A DNA stretch of 64,000 bases from Glycine soja. Taxonomy: Eukaryota; Streptophyta; Magnoliopsida; Fabales; Fabaceae. The notes under the pieces were generated by a model. That model did no database searches. It was given only the letters and a program-made list of their open reading frames with translations, and was not told the DNA's origin. Positions 13,024 to 24,717 of this stretch are shown here, in pieces. Every line of letters starts with the position of its first letter. Position 1 is the first letter of the stretch. The stretch spans positions 23,428,685 through 23,492,684 of the forward strand of contig NC_041003.1 of NCBI RefSeq assembly GCF_004193775.1, given 5' to 3'. The position numbers were made by a program, and so were the translations under genes.

Positions 13024-14870
13024 GTTCGTTTCTAAGTTGTGGTTCTTCCTTGTTGGCGGTTTGTAAAAGGTAAAAGCTAGGGTTCAAAAGAACTCAAGAT
13101 AAGCATGATAAGAAAGAAGAAAGTATTATGTAATTACAAGATAAACTATGCGTGACTAGTAAAAAAAATAAGCTATGAAAGTAAGCAAGAAATTAAAGTG
13201 CAAGAAATGTAAACTAGGCGGACCCTAGGAGTGTTTGGATGACCATATTTAAGGTTCCCAACAAAACACTCACTATCCTAAGGGAAAATTGCCTAAAGTT
13301 ATTACACACAAATGGAAGTTTGGTAACCTATTGGAGGCTCTCAACATACTTCCAATGAAAGACCTTTTTGTTACAAAATTTGAAGCAATGAAGGTAAGTA
13401 AATTGCCAATTACAAAATTACAAAACAATCCTCAATTTTGGTGGTTGTGCTCTCTTTGGTGATTCACTCAATTTAGAGTGTTTCTTAGTCCAATAGCTCT
13501 TAAGGTGGTTGGCCCCTTGTTTCTTGACTCAAATTCTTCAAGAGATGGCACCAATCCTCCTTTCCAATTCCCTATATGGAAACTCACAAACAAGGAAACA
13601 AAGAGACAAGCAATAACCAAAGACCAAAAAATGAAATGAAAGCTAAACCAATATAGTTTTAACAAGACAATTTTTCAAGTATTATTTAACAATTAAAGCA
13701 ATGAAAAGCACATAAAAGCAAACTAGGACTCAAAGAGAAACCTAGAATGACTCTAGAATAGAGTAAAAAAACTAAAAAAATAAGACTCAAGAAACCTCTA
13801 GTTTTGGCACTTGTTTTCACACTAATTTTCAATTCAAATTTCAGAACTAAGATTGATATAAAATAGGCACCAATTATAGAACAAATTGCGAGCCAAAACA
13901 ACAAGTACACTTCTTTTTCATTTTTCTTTTTCTTGGACACTGATTTTCCTGCCAACTTATGTGATTTTTTGTATTTTTTCCATTTATCCAAACCACTTGG
14001 TTCTTTTTTTATAATTTTGTTCCAGATGTCTAGAAAATTCAATAAAATATCAGCTCAAAATTCGTAGTGGCCAATTCCCAGTAATTTATACAAGTTCGTA
14101 TGTTCAAGCTGCCAGTACCAGCGATTTCAACCTAGAAATCAAGAGTAGTGTTTATGTTGCTTAAGGCTTGGATAATTACAATTTGTGTTTGCTTATGCTC
14201 AAATTTCTTGAATAACACAATTCAAGAGAGCTTAATACTTATTTTGATTCACAAATCCAGCCACAACTCAGCACCACAACTCAATTTCTTCATAGGTATC
14301 ATGTAGGAAACTTAGAAAACCAAAAAAAATTCAAAAACAAGACTACTTCTAGGAATTGATTTAGAACATGTCATGAACTAAATAACATGCATCAATTAGA
14401 CTCAAAATTCAAAGGATATGCTAAGAATGACAAGAATACATGAACAAATGTATCTAGAATTCAATCAACAAAATCAAAATTCAACACAAACTTAGAACAT
14501 AATGTGACAATTATTATGACTAAACATGACTCTAAGACAACATGGATTAAGTGATTTACACTTAGATTTCTTTTTCTAATCAATATTTTGTAAGAAAATT
14601 TAGATCTAAAGGTTCAATACAAGAATATTATGATTGAAAAATGATAGAACCTAAAATCAAAACAAAAACATGATTCAAGAGTAGATCTATAAAATTTAAA
14701 CCATAGAAATGCAAGAACAAGTGTAGATCTAAGATTTAACCGGTTTATTTTTTTGAATCTACTCTAAACAGCACCAAATCACAAGAAAATGGAGGATATA
14801 CATGGAGAATAAGATGAAGAACAAGGAATTAAAGTGAATTCACTGAATAAAAAGATAGAGGAAGCAAAAG
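13024..14870 (-). other. Untranslated leader of gypsy element A
   Basis: About 1.8 kb of low-GC sequence upstream of gag with no supported coding frame. The stretch 13380-13530 is found again in reverse upstream of copy B (20590-20720), confirming it as element leader. The primer site cannot be seen; it was probably lost with the LTR end deleted next to D2. Confidence 0.55.
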
Positions 14871-16480
14871 AACATCACCTCAAAATAATTAAGAAGGGGG
14901 GTTGAATTAATTATTCCTAAGCCTTTACCAATTAAAAAATTATTCTTTTAAGGCTTTTACTAAATTTTTAAGAGAATGAGGAGTAAAAGAGAATCTTAAC
15001 AGAAAGTAAAAGTGGAAATTAAATGCATAGCGGAAAGTAAAAGAGTAGGGAAGAAGGAAACAAACACACAAGAGTTTTTATACTGGTTCGGCAACAACCC
15101 GTGCCTACATCCAGTCCCCAAGCGACCTGCGGTCCTTAAGATTTCTTTTAACCTTGTAAAAATCCTTTTACAACCAAAGATCCACAAGGGATGTACCCTT
15201 CCTTGTTCTCTTTGAACCTAGTGGATGTACCCTCCACTAGAACTGATCCACAAGAGATGTACCCTCTCTTGTTCTCAGTCAAACCCAAGTAGATGTACCC
15301 TCTACTTGTACCACAAAGGATTTACCCTCCAATGTGTTAAGACAAAGATCTCAGGCTGTTAAACCTTTGATACTTTGTGAATGGGGATACAAAAGAATTC
15401 TCAGGCGGTTAGTCCTTTGAACACTTTTGTATTAGGGAATGGGAAGAATCAAAAGAATTCTCTGACTGTGTCGTTTTGAATTCTTTGACAAGGGAGAATG
15501 GGAGACACAAAAGAATTCAGGCGGTTAGTCCTTTGTTCTTTTGGAAAAGGGAGAAAAGAGACACAAAAAGAATTCAGGCGGTTAGTCCTTGGCGAATTCT
15601 TTTTGGCAAAGGGAGAAGTGAATGAAAAGATGAATAGCACAAGTTTTCAAGGTTTGGAAAAACCAGAAAACTTCATAAAGCTTTTGGTACAAAGAAGAAG
15701 AAGAAGTTCAAAGAGATTCAAGGCTTGTAAAGGATTGTATGAAATAAGTGTTCAAGATTTTTGAAATGCAAAACAAAGTCTTGCTTTTATAGACTCTTCA
15801 TGTCTAATCAAGAGGACCATTCAGAAGAATTATAACTTTTAGAAAAACTTAAAACCTATTTGAAAAAGTTAAAACCTTTTTAAAGAGTTACATCTTTTGA
15901 TATTTTTTTTTCAGAAACAGTCACTGGTAATCGATTACCAAATTAGTGTAATCAATTACACAAAGCTTTTGAGTGAAAGAATGTGACTCTTCACATTTAA
16001 ATTTGAATTCCAACGTTCAAGGACACTGGTAATCGATTACCAAAACATTGTAATCGATTACAACCTTTTGAAAATAATTGGAACATTGTAAATTCAGTTT
16101 GAAAACTTTTTCAAACTCATTTTGCTACTGGTAATCGATTACACCATTATGGTAATCGATTACCAGAGAGTAAAAACTCTTTGGTAAAGATTTTGTCAAA
16201 AACTCATGTGTTATTCAAAGTTTTGAAAAAACTTTTTAATACTTATCTTGATTGAGTCTTTTCTTCATTCTTGAATCTTGAGTCTTTAATCTTGATCTTG
16301 ATTCTTGAGATCTTGAATCCTTCTTGATTCTTGAACTCTTGACTTGTTCTTGATTCACTTGAGTTGTTCTTTGATCTTTGAGCTTTTTTGTTCATCACCT
16401 TTGTCATCATCTTTTATTGTCATCATTGTTATCATCAAAACACCTTTGAATCACATTCACCATGAAGCTTTGCTTCTACA
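14871..16480 (-). mobile_element. SIRE-like LTR D2, left tip missing
   Basis: It is homologous to D1 and D3: the aattaagaagg and gggttgaattaatta boxes near 14887, the 'ggatgtaccctc' repeat array (15185-15330), the aattcaggcggttag array (15385-15640), several GGTAATCGATTACC palindromes (15925-16165) and the family end GCTTCTACA at 16480. A minus-strand TATA box (TATAAAAG) is at 15784-15791. The first 19 or so bases of the family (TGTTGGATCAAGTGG...) are absent and there is no flanking duplication, so the left edge was deleted together with part of the neighbouring gypsy LTR. Confidence 0.85.
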
Positions 16481-17389
16481 TCCTTTGCTTCTTGAAGTTT
16501 AATGGCTGCAGAATGGAGAAGGATAAAGATGATTGGAGATGCCACTTCAAGGAGAAGATGAGTCAAGAAGAAGCTCACCACCATAGGAAGCCATGGATAA
16601 GAGCTTGAAGATAGGAGAAGATGAATGGAAGGAGAAGGATAGAGGGAGCACGAAATTTTGTGCCTTAAAAGAGGTCTAAACTTTGAAGTGTAATTCTCAA
16701 ATGATCAAAGTTAAAAAAATGCACACACATGGCCTCTATTTATAGCCTAAGCGTCACACAAAATTGGAGGGAAATTTGAATTTCTATTCAAATTTCCCTT
16801 GAATTTGAAATTGAATTTGTGGAGCCAAAATTTCACTAATTATGATTAGTGAATTTTAGCTGTGGTCCAGCCCACTAATCCAATATCAAGTCCAAGATTC
16901 TCCACTAAGTGTGCTTAGATGTCATGAGGCATGTAAAGCATGAAGGACATGCACAAAGTGTGACTATATGATGTGGCAATGGGGTGTAGCAAGAAAATGT
17001 TCACCTCCCCCTCTAAAATTTAATTGGATTGGGCTTCTCCCAATTCAATTAAATTTATTTCCCAACACACACATCAAATATCCACTTAATGCATGTGAAA
17101 TTACAAAACTACCCCTTAACACAAAAACTAGTCCAGGTGCCCTAAAATACAAGGGCTGAAAATTCCTACATTTCTAGGGTACCCTACCTACATTATGGAG
17201 CCTAAATACAAGGCCCAAAAATAATGAAACCTTAATCTAATATGTACAAATATAAGTGAGTTCATACTTAGCCCATGGGCCTAAAATCTACCCTAAGGCT
17301 CATGAGAACCCTTGGGCATTCTCTTGTATCTTTAGCTCAATCTTCTTGGAGTCTTCTATCCAATGCCCTTGAAGGGTAGGATTACATCA
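16481..17389 (-). mobile_element. Right (5') LTR of gypsy element A, truncated
   Basis: Read on the minus strand it starts TGATGTAATCCTACCC at 17389 and follows the LTRs at 4737 and 23745 up to caagaagcaaagga, where D2 takes over at 16480. About 65 bases of the LTR end are missing. A minus-strand TATA box is at 16737-16744. The 5-mer taaga lies just outside at 17390-17394. Confidence 0.85.
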
Positions 17390-17394
17390 TAAGA

Positions 17395-18280
17395 GGGTTT
17401 TTCAATGAAGGGTGATGTGTAGAGGTGTGTTTTTTTGTTTCTACCTATGCCTCTTTGTTTATAGAATCATATATGTGTTTAATAAAGGCAAATAATCTCC
17501 TTGATTTAAAAAAATAATATAATCTATACAAGGAAATTATCTCTTCAGCTGATATAATTTGTTTTAATTGTTGCAATTATCTTTTGCCAGTGTTTTGAAT
17601 TAATTCAGTTTTTGGACACACTGTCTAGCACGCTCCTCGCTTAAGCAAGATATCTTTTGCAAAATTTCATCTTCTCCTTTGTTTGAGCTGACTTGAGCGT
17701 CCTATACCTCGCTTGAGCGAGACTACCTTGTAAAACTACCATATTTCTCTATAAAAACTCAAAAAATCATATTAAAAACTTCTAAAATCGTAATTCTTAT
17801 CTAAAATATATTAAAAAATGAAAACATAATTAATTTGATTTAAAACAAGGCCTAAAGTATACTAAAGTATCAAATAAACGTCTCAAATTGCATATGAAAA
17901 TACAATAAATTTGACGTTTATCACCTAGTGTTGAAGGCATGAGAAGCCCATCATATTTTCTAATTTAAGCAAGGTAATCTTTATAGGTAGAGTAGTACTA
18001 CAAAAAAAAAATAACATTGTGGCATCACGATCATGAAAATACCAAAACAATATTGATTCATGTGAGTAGAAATAATGAACAAGTGTGGTTGATCTTAATG
18101 ACTGGTATGTTAAAGCTACAATGATATATGGTCACATGTTGTAGTTGTTTAGATCCCTTTTGTAGTTATAATACAACCCTTTTTCTTCTAAATGGTAAAG
18201 GTCAAACTTTCTGCTTGGTACAATGGTAGAAACTCCTAATCTCTAGTATGAAAGAAAAACCCATAAAAAATGGAGGTTTA
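17395..18280. other. Unassigned AT-rich sequence with cgcttgagcg-type motifs
   Basis: No gene seen. Around 17630-17730 there are palindrome-like cgcttaagc and cgcttgagcg motifs similar to the gcgctaagcgc clusters in E2 and H, suggesting a fragment of a related LTR. Confidence 0.4.
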
Positions 18281-18289
18281 CCAATATGC

Positions 18290-18550
18290 GATGTCAACGG
18301 TGGCTACAGAAGCTGCAACACCATAGAGAGAAAGCCTTGAGTGGCGCAGGTGATGGCTACAGAAGCGATGACACTGACGGTGGCCACAAAAGTGACAACA
18401 CCAGAGAGAGTCGCGACAACAATGGAGAAAGAGCCTTGAGTGACACCGATGGTGGCTACAAAAGAGGTGACACACAGGAGAGATAGCCTTAAGTGATGCC
18501 AATGGTGGCTATAGGAAGGGCAACACCAAAGAGAGAGAGTCCTTGACCCT
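18290..18550. repeat. Degenerate minisatellite, about 5 units of 30-70 bp
   Basis: Units begin ggtggctacagaag, gatggctacagaag, ggtggccacaaaag, ggtggctacaaaag and ggtggctataggaag, and contain agagagaaagccttgagtg variants. The ORFs on both strands over it are repeat-derived. Confidence 0.8.
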
Positions 18551-20160
18551 TAAGGCTTGAGTGATGAGCGAGTGTGAGTGGCCTAACATCTTTCAAAATG
18601 AGAAGGAGTATAACTATCCAAATAGCTATAAATTAGTAAGTGACTAAGTGTCTTCACTATTCGAATAATGATAATTATCCCATAAAATCGGTTATCTTAA
18701 GTGAACCAATTCTAAAAAGAGTTAAGTTTGAATTTTAAAAATCTAATTTGGATTTTTTCTGGATCAATTGGATTCAAATATACCATAAATTGGATTGGTT
18801 TAATTATTTTGCAAAGGGCTAGGTAGAGGCTGACATCCCACACGAGGTGGAGGTGGGAATTATTATTTTTTAAGGGTAAATTGACTTTTTAACAACAATA
18901 TTAGAGTTACACCAGTGGATGACTTACTATTTCATCATAAACTACAGATTTGGATGATAGCTAGGAAGAGAATGATTGATTAAAAAAAAAAGTTAAAAAG
19001 ATGAAAGAAAAATAATAACTAATAAATTACATAATGAAAAAGAAACAAAGAGATTAAATAATGTATAAGATAGAAATGATGTAACAATAATGAAAGAGAA
19101 ACGCCAATGTATAATGGTCATGTTTGGATGCACTACTATAAAAGATCTTATAGATAAAGAATTTGTCCAAGAAGCTCTTATATGAAAAGTTACTTTTACA
19201 TAAATTCATTTGATGTTTGGATGATAAACTCTTAAGTGCTTATTTAAATTAATATGGTGTTTGGATGAAATTGTAGAAAGTCTTTTGCATAATTAAAATT
19301 ACCAAAAAGGATATTATATGCTTTCACATTATTAAAACTAATAATTAAATACTTAAAAATTATTATATAATTATTAAATGCCTTAAATAATTAAATATTA
19401 TTAAAAATAATAAAAATTACATTTTTCTTCAATTTCATTTATAAAAATATTTTAACTTTATCATTATATTTAAAATATTGTTATATATTTTCTAGAAATT
19501 TTGATTAAAAAATAATTATTTTTATAAAAATAAAATAAATATATCTCATAAAAATATAATTATACATCTTTCTACATAATTAATTTTCATATTTAAAATC
19601 TAATTAATTTATTGTTCTAGTAATGTTATCACATACATTCTAGTTTATAATTTAATTATTATCTATGTTATTATAATTTATAACAAAATATAAAATATCA
19701 TTAACCTGGTAATAATACGATCAATAATGTCTTTCAATATAAAATTGAAAAATTGATCCATCTTATAATTTTCAAATTGAAAAACTTGTCAATAATGGTT
19801 GAGCCCATGATCCAGTAGCGTTATTGCTTCTTTTTTTATTTACATAAAATTTTATAAATTAAAGCTTTTAATTCAAAGAAGAAATTGTTTGTGCAGTCAT
19901 ACTGTGATGTAAGCATATTGTTGCAAACATATCAATCAAAACACTAAAAGAAGCTCCTTAATGGAAAAGAGAGATATCCTGATGATTTAATGTAATATCC
20001 TCTCATCCATTGAATAAAAATTGGCTAACACCACACAAAATGTTTAAAATGGTTATTTAGTCCTTTATACAAACAAATTGCTTAAATAGACAGAAACTTT
20101 TCTATAAAAAACAATTGTCGCTTTCTATAAATTGGGAACCTTCTGGTAATATAATTTACA
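18551..20160. other. AT-rich intergenic sequence
   Basis: No supported gene, RNA or intact transposon. 19300-19700 is very AT-rich. A gtttggatg phrase recurs near 19125, 19212 and 19260, which may be a MITE remnant, but I could not find matching inverted ends. Confidence 0.5.
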
Positions 20161-20290
20161 TCTCCTTACATAAAAGACCTTCATCTTGATCTCCTTCTTC
20201 TGCGATCATTTGAAACTTTCTTTGAAGTTGAAACACGAATGCTTCCTCTGTGATATGAAGAAGAAGAAGGGTCCAATGGACTAGTCTCAA

Positions 20291-20588
20291 TTATATGTTA
20301 CTATCTGTTGTCTGAATTTCTAAGCCAATATCAGCAGTGGTGTCAACATTCCTACTAAAATGAGATGTAAAAGCTGCAGGTGTGGAATCAGTTGCAGTAA
20401 CATTCCCATCACGAGTTGAATTTGTACTGACACCATTTCTTAGGTGATTATGAATATATGACTCAAGGTCCTCAATTAATCTTTCGGCAGAATCCATCGC
20501 AGAATTTAATGTTGATGAAAGGGATGAAAATGAAGTAGCTCCTTGCACTAACAAGGTTGAAATTGAAGTTTGAGAGGAACCAGTACTA
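20291..20588 (-). pseudogene. Possible 3' exon fragment of an unknown host gene, fused to truncated gypsy copy B
   Basis: A minus-strand frame of about 95 codons ends at 20291. It has ordinary coding-like composition (Ser/Thr-rich, with AMDSAERLIEDLESYIHNHL predicted helical) and no recognised domain. Upstream of 20588 the same frame runs into reversed gypsy leader sequence, so the ORF as a whole (to 20713) is chimeric. It could be the last exon of a gene or a fragment left at a rearrangement breakpoint. No function is proposed. Confidence 0.35.
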
Positions 20589-21112
20589 AGAAGCAAGGGG
20601 CCAACCACCTTAAGAGCTATTGGACTAAGAAGCACTCCAAATTGAGTGAAACACCAAAGATGGAATAGCCACCACAATTGAGGACTTTTTTTTTGTAATT
20701 TTGTAATTGGCAATTTGTTTTGCTTTCAAATTTTGTAACAAAAAGGCCTTTCATTGGAAGTAAGTTGGGAGCCTCCAATAGATCACCCTACTTCCATTTG
20801 TGTGTAATAATTTTAGGCAATTTTCCCTTAGGATAGTGAGTATTTTGTTGGGAACCTTAAATAGGTCATCCAAACACTCTTAGAATCCGCTTAGTTTGCA
20901 TTTCTTGCACTTTAATTTCTTGCTTACTTTCATAGCTTATTTCCTTTACCCTCCATTGTCAAACCGCCTAGATAGCTTGCCTTTTACCAATTAGTTTTTA
21001 CCTTATCTTTCACACCTCTTTTAGTGTTTATTTTGGCTAGTTTTAACCATAGTTTCTTTTACCTTTTGTTTTCAAACCACCAACAAGAAAGAACCATAAC
21101 TTAGGAGCCAAC

Positions 21113-22417
21113 ATGAGTCTTCATTCTTCATCTAGTGTTAATGGTGGCGGTTCTACTCCTAAGGAACCCTTGTATAAGATATTAGATGAGTTGAGGTCCC
21201 TTAAGTTGTGGAAAGAAAAAAAAAAGAGAAAAGAAAAAGGTAAAAAAAAGAGTGGAAGAAATAAGTCAAGATGCAAGAGAGAAAATAAGAGAGGAAGAAA
21301 GAAGAAAAATAATGAAAGAAATGAAAAGAGAAAAACATGTCTCCTATAGTAGTCATGACTCTTGCAAGAGTTTAAGTGAAGAACTTAGCGACTATTATAG
21401 AGGGCGCCATAGTTCACATACTAAACATCACTCCCAAAGAAGAGAAAAGGATAGAAGGCCTCAAGAGGTTAACATTAGCCTCCCATATTTCCATGGAAAA
21501 GATAATGTTGAGGCCTACTTAGATTGGGAAATGAAGGCTAAACAACTCTTTGCTTGCCACCGTATTAGCGAAGAGAGAAAAGTTCCATCAGCTACCCTTA
21601 GCTTTCAAGGGTATGCCCTCTATTGGTAGACTTCCCTTGTTAGGGAACGAAGGATTCATGGGGATCCTCCAGTAGAGTATTGGAATGATCTTAAGAGTGC
21701 CCTTAGGAAGAGGCACATTCCCTCCTACTATGAAAGGGAGCTTATGGATAAGCTCCAAAGGCTTAGACAAGGGAGTATGAGTGTTGAAGAATATACACAA
21801 CAAATGGAACTACTCCTTTTAAGAGCTGGACTTAGGGAGGAGGAAAGAACAAGCATAGCTAGGTTCCTTAGTGGGCTTAATATGGAAGTGAGGGATAAGG
21901 TTGAACTCCTTCCATATAGGGACCTAGATGAGCTAGTCCAACTTTGTATAAGAGTGGAGCAACAACTTAAAAGAAAACCTTCTTCTAAATCTATGGCTTT
22001 CACTCTTATCCAAGGAAGGACCAAGCCCAAGGAATTTTAGGGGCTGCACCTTCAAAACCCAAGGAAGATAAGGGTAAGACCATAGAGAAATCCACCCCTA
22101 AGACTAGTTCCCAAGAAAGGACTAGCAACATTAAATGCTTCAAATGTCTTGGGAGACGTCACATTGCCTCTCAATGCCTCACAAAGAAAACTATGATTAT
22201 GAGGGGTCAAGACATTTATAGTAGTCAAGAGGAGACTACTTCTTCCCCTTCCTCTAATGGAAGTGAAGATGATGTAAGGGGTGAAGAGTCTGGTGAGGAA
22301 GTCTACCCCCATGAAGAAGGTGACCTCTTAATGGTTAGAAGCTCCTTGGAGGTCAATCTTGTGATCTATCTCAATCCCAAAGAGAGAACATCTTTCATAC
22401 AAGATGCAAAATTTTAG
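21113..22417 (+). pseudogene. Gypsy gag of copy B, with frameshifts and one stop
   Basis: ATG at 21113 (MSLHSSSSVNGGG). The frame shifts near 21260 within an A-rich Lys/Glu tract, then runs in one frame through the Retrotrans_gag domain. An in-frame TAG at about 21627 replaces a Trp, and the frame ends at 22040. The zinc knuckle CFKCLGRRHIASQC (22136-22177) and acidic tail are in another frame up to 22417. The Gly-His pair of the knuckle reads Arg-His here. Gag would be the particle protein; this copy is not intact. Confidence 0.85.
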
Positions 22418-22429
22418 ATAAAACTTGTT

Positions 22430-23031
22430 CTCTCATTGTGGATAGTGGATCTTGTTGCAATTGTTGTAGCACAAGATTAGTTTCCAAGTTGAACCTCACT
22501 ATCATTCCCCACCCAAAACCTTATAAACTTCAATGGCTCAATGAGCAAGGGGAAATGATAGTTAACCAACAAGTGAAGGTACCTTTCTCCATTAGGACAT
22601 ATAAGGATGAAGTTAATTATGATATAGTTCCCATGGAGGCAGGACATATTCTTTTAGGAAGGCCATGGCAATTTGATAGGAAGATCATTTACAATGGCCT
22701 AAATAATGAGATTACCCTCACCCATCTTGGCACTAAATTTGTGTTGCATCCTCAAACACCTTCACAGGTGGCCAAGGATCAACTAACTATGAAAGATAAG
22801 AGGGATGAGGAAGAAAAACTAGAAAATCAAAAGAAAAAGAAGGATAGTAAGGCCTTGTCTTCAAAGGCCAAGATGAAGGAAAAAGAGGAAAAGGATTCCT
22901 CCAAGAAGATTGTTAAGAAGGAAAATCATTTTGCAACAAAATGTGATATCAAAAGAGCATTCCTTCTTAAACAATCTTTCTACCTTCTCCTATCAAGGGA
23001 AACATCCCTTAGCACCGACATACCTCTTTAG
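22430..23031 (+). pseudogene. Gypsy aspartic protease and Lys-rich linker of copy B
   Basis: The frame carries the active site VDSGSCCNCC at about 22438, then PHPKPYKLQWLNEQGE, VNQQVKVPFS and ILLGRPWQFDRK (about 22650-22680), an RVP_2-type retropepsin. After about residue 110 it becomes a Lys/Glu-rich linker and then reaches the start of the RT region, ending at a stop at 23029. The catalytic Asp is present, so this domain is the best preserved part of the copy, but it is out of frame with gag. Confidence 0.8.
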
Positions 23032-23040
23032 CTTGAGGTT

Positions 23041-23610
23041 ATTCCTCAAGTAAATGAGTTGTTGGATGAGGGTTTGGTTCGTAAGAGCTTAAATCCTTGT
23101 GCTTTGTAGGTGCCCAAAATAAGTATTATAAGGCACCAAATCCCTATGATAGGTGGTATGATGAATGTGTTGAATGGTGCAACCCTCTTTTGTAAAATCA
23201 CTCATGCACCCAACATCTTCATGATTTGTGTACATAGGGACTCATTAGGTAGGTTTGTTCTTATTTTTTGTTTCAATACAAACTTAGGTGCTCATATGGG
23301 ACACCTTAGGTTTGTCATAATTTTTTGTAGGAATAATCAACATGAAAATAAAGAAAAAGGTATGTTTTATTCCATTACTTTCCTTGCCTTTTTAAATAGT
23401 GGTCAAGGGCTTCCCATGGACCCTAAGAGAATAAAGGTCATTCCTGAGTGGCCTACTCCACCATGTATAAGGGAAATTTGGGGCTTCAATGACTTAACAA
23501 ACTTTTACAAAAGGTTTGTCCCATATTTTTCTATACTTGTAGCACCACTCATTGAGTTGGTGAGGAACTATGTTCTCTCATGGGAAGATGGTCTGGAAAG
23601 CGATTTTTAG
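23041..23610 (+). pseudogene. Remnant gypsy reverse transcriptase of copy B, internally deleted
   Basis: RT text VNELLDEGLVRKSLNPCAL, a stop, then IPMIGGMMNVLNGATLFCKI joined directly to APNIFM...HRDSLGRFVLIF and on to WPTPPCIREIWGFNDLTNFYKR. Relative to a normal gypsy RT, the KDGSWRMC-type segment and the DLKSGYHQ to MPFGL segment are both missing, and the YxDD catalytic pair is FCFN. The same joins occur in element A (5713-6300). The frame ends 135 bases before the LTR. Confidence 0.8.
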
Positions 23611-23730
23611 TCCTTACCTTACTCTAACATACCCAACATCACTAATACATATGTTTTTATTCTATTTACAATTGTTGAGGAAAGAATCCCTGAGTTTCAA
23701 GAAACTATGGATTTGAGGTGAAATCCTTTT

Positions 23731-23743
23731 CAAGGGGGAGGGA
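23731..23743 (+). other. Polypurine tract of gypsy copy B
   Basis: The purine run aagggggaggga lies immediately before TGATGC of the 3' LTR, the expected plus-strand primer position. Confidence 0.85.
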
Positions 23744-23744
23744 A

Positions 23745-24717
23745 TGATGCAATCCTACCCCCCAAGGGAATTGGATAGAAGACTCCAATAAGATTGGGTC
23801 AGAGATGCAAGAGAAGGCCCTAAGGTTCTCATGAGCCTTAAGGTATATTTTGGGCCCATGGGCTAAGTATGAGCCCACTTATCTTTGTACATATTAGATT
23901 AGGATTTTATTATTTTTGGGCCTTGTATTTAGGGCTCCATAATGTAGGTAGGGTACCCTATAAATGTAGGATTTTTCAACCCTTGTATTTTAGGGCACCT
24001 AGTCTAGTTTTTGTATTAGGGGCAGTTTTGTAATTTCACATGCATTAAGTGAATATCTTATGTGGGTGTTGAGAAATAAATTTAATTAAATTGGGAGAAG
24101 CCCAATCCAATTAAATTTTAGAGGGGAAGGTGAGCATTTGTTTGTTACACCCCATTGTCACATCATATAGTCACACTTTGTGCATGTCCTTCATGTTTTA
24201 CGTGCCTCATGACACCTAAACACACTTTGTGCAGAATCTTGGACTTGATCTTGGATTAGTGAGCTGAACCATAGCTAAAATTCACTAATCATAATTAGTG
24301 AAATTTTTGCTCCAAAATTTGGCTCCACAAATTCAATTTCAAATTCAAGTGAAATTTCAATAGAAATTCAAATTTTCCTCCAATTTCGTGTGACACTTAG
24401 GCTATAAATAGAGGTCATGTGCGTGAATTTTTTCAACTTTGATTATTTGAAAATTAAACTCCAGATTTCAAAGCTCTTTTAGAGCACAAAATTTCATGCT
24501 TTTCTCTTCCTCTCCCTTCATTCATCTCCTTCTTCCTCCAAGCTCTTATCTATGGTCTCCTATGGTGGTGAGCTTCTTCTAGACTCATCTTCTCCTTGAT
24601 GTGGCGCCTCCTCTCTCTCTTCCTTCTCCATTCCGTTGCAATTCATCTTCCAATAAGCAAATGAATTCATTGATGAAGAAGATCCTAAGCCTACAAGCTC
24701 CAATAAAGCTTACATCA
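23745..24717 (+). mobile_element. 3' LTR of gypsy copy B (973 bp)
   Basis: TGATGCAATCCTACCC to AAAGCTTACATCA, with TGATG/CATCA tips. TATA box (TATAAATA) at 24413-24420. Collinear with the LTRs at 4737 and, reversed, 16481-17389. Confidence 0.9.

Larger units (their letters stand above)
20590..24717 (+). mobile_element. Ty3/gypsy element copy B, 5'-truncated
   Basis: Same family as element A, in plus orientation: partial leader (20590-21112), gag (21113-22417), protease (22430-23031), remnant RT (23041-23610), polypurine tract (about 23731-23743) and complete 3' LTR (23745-24717). The 5' LTR is missing; sequence homology to the leader of A ends near 20588. RNase H and integrase are absent. 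It therefore carries Gag and protease only and would need another element for reverse transcription and integration. Confidence 0.85.
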
